Source: Rodentolepis nana
Lineage: Eukaryota; Platyhelminthes; Cestoda; Cyclophyllidea; Hymenolepididae
Direction: 5' to 3'
Assembly: GCA_900617975.1 (NCBI GenBank)
Contig: UZAE01001257.1
Coordinates: 1-14,272 of the forward strand
DNA length: 14,272 nucleotides
Part shown: in pieces, positions 10,019-14,272 of the stretch
Layout: each line of letters starts with the position of its first letter
Position numbering within the stretch: the first letter of the stretch is position 1
Notes under the pieces: generated by a model
Told to the model about the DNA's origin: nothing
Database searches by the model: none
The model's input: only the letters and a program-made list of their open reading frames with translations
Translations under genes and position numbers: made by a program

Positions 10019-10019
<1 letters not shown>
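9418..10019. other. Spacer without recognisable genes
   Basis: AT-rich sequence between copy F and the TG microsatellite. A 65-codon minus-strand open frame at 9702-9899 has no recognisable similarity. Confidence 0.55.

Positions 10020-10079
<60 letters not shown>
10020..10079. repeat. TG/CA dinucleotide microsatellite, about 60 bp
   Basis: About 30 uninterrupted-phase TG units with a single interruption, an A at 10046. The Cys-Val and Thr-His open frames across it (9941-10168 + and 10015-10215 -) arise only from the dinucleotide repeat. Such tracts are usually length-polymorphic in animals. Confidence 0.97.
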
Positions 10080-11956
10080 ATTCGAAAGCTCGGATATCTT
10101 TATTTTGGGCTACTTTACAAACATCATCTTTACCGTTATATTTGAATGAGAGTTTCAATGTGAGGTAAGTAGTTAGCTCTGAGGAAGCTACTGTCAGTTG
10201 CCCGTTGTGGAACAAAACTCATAGGTTACTTTATATGCACCCCAAAGTAACTACTAATTGCTGGAAGACCTCAACGCGTTAGCATTGATTTTTGCCCGAA
10301 TTGTTGCAGTGGAATAGAAAAAAAGCATTTATTAACTTTATTTGGCAACATATTTACTGGATATATTTAGCCATTATAAAGTATTAGAAGGAAAGTGAGT
10401 GTCAATGGGCATCCAACCAATTCTAAGTCTGCAATGGACCAAAAAAATTAACATTGAAAAAAATCTTCTAAGCCAAGCGACGCCAGTTGCAAGTTGGGTT
10501 GTCATTGGTTTCTGGATCAAGTTTTCCTAAATGTATAGTCCTCAACCTTTTTTGAAGTAACCTTAATACTGAAATCTGTATGTTCCTTGTCTAAACGGCA
10601 GTCTTGAAAAATATAGCTTGAATTAATTAAGTAGCATGCAAAGGGCTAAGCTCCATAACCAGTTTTAATTCACTCAATTCAACTGCAATTGAACTTTTAT
10701 TAAGCTTAAAGCACTAGGATCCCTCCCAATCACGTGGTCAGCTCCACCAGGAGAGCAAAATGTCGAAAATGGGAGGCCAAAATGTATACTTACACGATGT
10801 TTGAAATATATCTTATAGATGTGTATTTTAAGATGTGTTGAAGGTGTTCATGCACTCTGAGTTTCCTTTAAAGTTTTCAACTCCACTTCTTTCATGTACG
10901 TGATTACAACACGAATTTAGCATGACATGGACCCACCCGAATCATGGAAGAGCATAAATTGTACTTTGATTATGGTGCTCCCTTAGCACTGTGAAAAAAG
11001 TGAAGAATTGTATTAGAGACTACGAGTTGGCTATGGCCAGTAGAAAGCAACATAAGTGACTCTCAGAAAAGTGTCGGGGCACCCTTGTATTGGAATTTGG
11101 ATTGTCGTCACTAATAGACATAATTAAAGAAATGTTTGAGATCCATCTCTGGGAAAGAGTAAAAAGATCTTGCTCCAGGTTGCGAGTAGGTAAACAGATT
11201 GAGGATGTGATAGACACTAGTGACTGTTATTGTGCGTGTGGGACGTCCTGAATAGAGTGTAATTTCCTTTGTCTAGTGAATTAATTTTTTAAATCTTTTA
11301 AATTCCGTGTACTTTCTTCCCGACGAGATTGGCAAATGCATTCCGAACACTCACTAAATGGCTATTGTAAATTAAGGCTGTAAGTACACGAATCTCCCCT
11401 TCTATAAACTATAATTCAGAATCTGAAACCCATAGTGGCAACATTTGTGCTATCAAGATTAATATAACTTCGCTACAGAGTGAGACGGAATAACATCCCA
11501 AGTATTTGTTTTACTCCTCTTCAAAATGGTGAAGAGGCCATAATGAAAACATCATTAGTACCATTAAAGTGTATATTATGGAAATAAAAGGCAAGCACCC
11601 TCCATGTTTGTCAAAATTCATGATTTAGGTAACAAATATTCGAGTTTTCGAATAACTGACAGATTCCTCTCGTTGAAATGCTCCTTGGTGCTGCTAGAAT
11701 GTCGCTTACATCAATAAAAACTCAAAAAATCAATTGAATAAAATTATTGGCTCTTTAGTGCGATTGAACCATGCTGTCTTATGACTGCACTTTCAAGATT
11801 TCATGTATTTCTTACCAGATGAACAGACTACTGAATTTACTGGTATTCTGTGGAAAGTTTGAGAGAAGAGCACTGATAATATGCCTTACTAATTCTCAAG
11901 TTTACCAGTATTTAACGAGTATGCCAAGAATCCGAATTCGAGATATTAAATGAGTG
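10080..11956. other. Longest spacer, no recognisable genes
   Basis: Nearly 1.9 kb of AT-rich DNA. Open frames at 11020-11217 (-, 65 codons) and 11771-11953 (+, 60 codons) show no motif or family I recognise. I found no family S relic and no RNA gene. Confidence 0.55.
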
Positions 11957-11970
11957 ATTTTATCTTATAT

Positions 11971-12285
11971 TTATTTATTTCAAATGGCAGGCGTTTTGAT
12001 GGTTATCATTAGCCCTTTAGCTGACTTCGGGCTCCACAGAGAGGAAGAGGAACATCAAAGTGGGAAAATGTCGAGAGAGAGATAGGGGGGGGGGCGTAAA
12101 AGAGACAGAGAAACACAAAGGTGGATGAAAGGTGAGGTGAGTACTGTGAAGTGGTCGAATATGGCATACAGTGGGGTCATGGTATTTTGAAGTGAGAAGT
12201 CAACTGCTGGTTAATAGACTTTTTTGCCGTATGAGCCTACGTTGCCCAGGGTGCACCACATGGAGGTAAGTCTATCGCACACCCC
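11971..12285 (-). mobile_element. Family S retroposon, copy G, with 14-bp target-site duplication
   Basis: A perfect direct repeat ATTTTATCTTATAT lies at 11957-11970 and 12286-12299. The sense strand starts exactly at GGGGTGTGCGATAGACTTAC (12285) and ends GCCATTTGAAATAAATAA. All blocks are present. Like copy E it has a G10 run on the plus strand (12085-12094), at the equivalent internal position. It carries the GTGAGGTGAG variant near 12133, grouping it with copy H. Confidence 0.95.
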
Positions 12286-12299
12286 ATTTTATCTTATAT

Positions 12300-12775
12300 A
12301 AAATCGTGTGAATCACTTGTGATCTTAAAGCAACAATTACTGCTCTTGTTAAAGCGTCGCATCTTGTTCTGCGATGACGACCACCAGATACTGGAAAGGT
12401 GACCACAAAGGCCCAAAGTCACTTTCAATAGAGACATCTTTCACATTATTACTCCTTTCATCAGCGATGGTAGGAGAATTCAGAATGAAATAAACCTCTT
12501 TGTGCATATTTTCAGGCAACAATTGACCATTTTTTCGATGAATAAGGGCAAATGTATTGACGCGGTGTGACAAACTATCCACTTCAATAAGATAACCACA
12601 ACACCCTGAACATTACATGCATAGACGTTTTCGAAAACCCCTTTGATGAATCCTAAAATGTTAATGTTTAAATATTGTCCAATAAGCTGTTAGTTCCATT
12701 TAAATTCAGTGCTTTCCATTCCATGAGACGATAATTTGGGCTAATCAAGTGTAACGCTATGCAGAACTAGAAAAT
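12300..12775. other. Spacer between copies G and H, holding one unassigned ORF
   Basis: The only structure is the minus-strand open stretch listed separately (12349-12612). The rest, 12616-12775, is AT-rich with no recognisable signal. Confidence 0.55.
12349..12612 (-). CDS. Unassigned open frame, possible exon or chance ORF
   Basis: A minus-strand frame open for 88 codons ends at a TAA (12349-12351) and is preceded by an in-frame TAA at 12613-12615. It has no early ATG, so it could only be an internal or terminal exon. A TTCAG that could act as a splice acceptor lies at its upstream edge (about 12604-12608), but the pyrimidine tract before it is poor. The translation is balanced and protein-like, including VNTFALIHRKNGQLLPENM and a hydrophobic stretch FQYLVVVIA close to the end. 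I recognise no domain. The length is compatible with chance, and no second exon could be placed with it. Confidence 0.13.
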   Translation of the reverse strand, partial: CSGCCGYLIEVDSLSHRVNTFALIHRKNGQLLPENMHKEVYFILNSPTIADERSNNVKDVSIESDFGPLWSPFQYLVVVIAEQDATL

Positions 12776-12788
12776 TTATGCGGATTAT

Positions 12789-13109
12789 TTATTTATTTCA
12801 AATGGCAGGCGTCTTGATGGTTATCATTAGTCCTTTAGTTGACTTCAGACTTCACAGAGGGGAAGGAACTTCAAATTGAAAAAAATCGAGAGGGAGGGGG
12901 GAACAGAAGAGTGTTTCAAAGATGTAAGAGACAAACACAAAGGTAAAACAAAGGTGAGGTGAGTACTGTGAAAGGGGTCGAATATGACATAGAGTGAGGT
13001 GATGGTAGTTTGAAGTGAGAAGTCAACTGTCGGTTAATAGACTTTTTATGCCGTATGAATACACGTTGCCCAGGGTGCACCACGTGGAGGTAAGTCTATC
13101 TTACACCCC
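12789..13109 (-). mobile_element. Family S retroposon, copy H, with 13-bp target-site duplication
   Basis: A perfect mixed-base repeat TTATGCGGATTAT lies at 12776-12788 and 13110-13122. The sense strand starts GGGGTGTAAGATAGACTTAC at 13109 and ends GCCATTTGAAATAAATAAA. All blocks are present, and it retains the CCACGTGG palindrome in the head. The minus-strand middle is slightly shortened near 12930. Open frame 13015-13221 begins inside it and is not a gene. Confidence 0.95.
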
Positions 13110-13122
13110 TTATGCGGATTAT

Positions 13123-14097
13123 ATAGTTCTGAATTCTGAGAGTAAAAGGGTGATAAAATGGAGGCGCTTAAAATTGCATATCTGCACTATGTTTAGAATA
13201 AATTTGAACAGTGTTGATTAATTAACGAAGTGTTGTATGATTGGAAGGAAGTAAAGTTGATTTACACTGGTCATAAATGCTTAACTTTGACGGGTGGAAA
13301 TACATCAACGATTTGACATTTGTCAATAAACTTATACGCAGTGCGCTGAGGAAATGCGCATCGAATGTCAATACAACTATTTTAATTACTAACCACGTGA
13401 TTTTAACATAATACGTGGGCTAAAATGTTCAAAATCGATTTAAATACTAAGACGCATATTTACTTTATTCAATTTATTTGTTAAAAAGCCATCCTATTTG
13501 CTGATTACGGGTCCAATGGAAAAATCTTTCCCACTTACATTCTTCTGAATTAGGCAATGTAGGAGTGGAAAGCTCGAATTGAAAGGGCCAATCATTTCTA
13601 GCCCTTCCTCAGATTTCATTTTCACTAATAAAAGTGCAAATCTGCCTGTCCGAAAAGCGTAGTATTCCCTATCTTTTAACAAATAAACATTTCAGTATTA
13701 TTGCCAATGGTATAGCAAAACAAACACTTTAAATTTCCAATTATGGAAATGGTTTTTGAATTAGGGAAATAACAGACGAGGTGGAACAGAGGGTTTCAAG
13801 GTAATGGGGAATGATGACAGGACATCACAAACCCTCCTTTTCTTGACTTCGAGTGCATAGGGCCAGCAACATTTTCAAAGGTGGAAGAATCCCCATTGTG
13901 TCATTTCAATGTCCAGTTTATTCAGAGTTCGTTCATCATGCCGTTTTTTTCTTGGTTGGTCAAGCTATCCCGTTAAGCATTAAGGACAATTAGTCGGAAC
14001 TAACCACGATGCATTTGACATAGAGTTTGCCCAGAAATCCAGAACTATGAATTATTAACGTGCCATGAATCTAACAGAAGATTAATATTGATTAATA
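13123..14097. other. Spacer without recognisable genes
   Basis: AT-rich sequence between copies H and I. A 62-codon minus-strand open frame at 13494-13682 starts at TTG, not ATG, and has no recognisable motif. No RNA gene or other repeat was identified. Confidence 0.55.
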
Positions 14098-14272
14098 GGG
14101 GGTGTGCGATAGACTTACTTCCACGTGGTGCACCCTGGGCAACGTACACTCATGCGGCAAAAAATTCTATTAACCGGCAGTTGACATTTGACTTCAAACT
14201 ACCATCACCCACAGTATGTCATATTCGACCCCTTCACAGTACTCACCTAGCCTTTTCTCTGCCTTTGTGTCT
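14098..14272 (+). mobile_element. Family S retroposon, copy I (3' part cut off by window end)
   Basis: A sense copy starting with a run of five G (14098-14102) and TGTGCGATAGACTTAC. It continues through CCACGTGGTGCACC and the CCGGCAGTTGACTT block to the start of the pyrimidine-rich middle, where the window ends. The 3' end and target-site duplication are outside. It keeps the CpGs of the head, including CCACGTGG. At 14222-14232 it holds TATTCGACCCC, the closest thing to a pol III box B in the family, with a box A-like TGGTGCACCCTGG at 14126-14138. Confidence 0.92.

Noticed and set aside
9941..10215. Cys-Val and Thr-His repeat proteins on both strands
   Set aside because: They are translations of the TG microsatellite only.
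1..14272. Repeated units as a CRISPR array or satellite
   Set aside because: Copies occur in both orientations at irregular distances, are about 320 bp long and have their own target-site duplications. That is dispersed retroposition, not an array.

Overview
The window looks like AT-rich, gene-poor nuclear DNA of an animal, most likely an arthropod. There are no operons, no ribosome-binding-site spaced ORFs and no RNA genes that I can recognise. Two kinds of retroelement and a CA/TG microsatellite explain much of the visible structure. The arthropod guess rests on the style of the LINE RNase H and zinc-knuckle tail, which resembles insect I/Nimb-like LINEs as I remember them. It is not a species call.

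The dominant feature is one family of short dispersed retroposons of about 315-330 bp, here called family S. It is present nine times (1-262, 1124-1360, 3246-3542, 4469-4738, 8203-8516, 9077-9407, 11971-12285, 12789-13109, 14098-14272), about 2.5 kb or 18% of the window. Four copies lie on + and five on -. Every copy with a visible head starts at or very near GGGGTG and every visible 3' end is GCCATTTGAAATA followed by an AAAT/AAT-type tail. Five copies have target-site duplications of 10-16 bp with a different sequence each, so they are independent target-primed insertions. There are no terminal inverted repeats.

At 5862-6546 lies a 5'-truncated, minus-strand LINE remnant with its own 14-bp duplication. 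It encodes the end of an RNase H domain and a C-terminal CCHC motif, broken by one TAG. Its 73-bp 3' UTR ends with the same 3' sequence as family S. The window therefore holds both a short nonautonomous element and a fossil of its probable mobilising partner.

Layout: S copy A, spacer, copy B (0-1.4 kb); spacer with a 108-codon unassigned ORF (2822-3148); copies C and D (3.2-4.75 kb); spacer; LINE fossil (5.85-6.56 kb); long spacer with a small imperfect palindrome; copies E and F (8.2-9.4 kb); spacer with a 60-bp TG repeat (10020-10079); long spacer; copies G and H (11.9-13.1 kb); spacer; copy I, cut by the window end. No host gene could be established. Two unassigned ORFs are listed at low confidence as possible exons.
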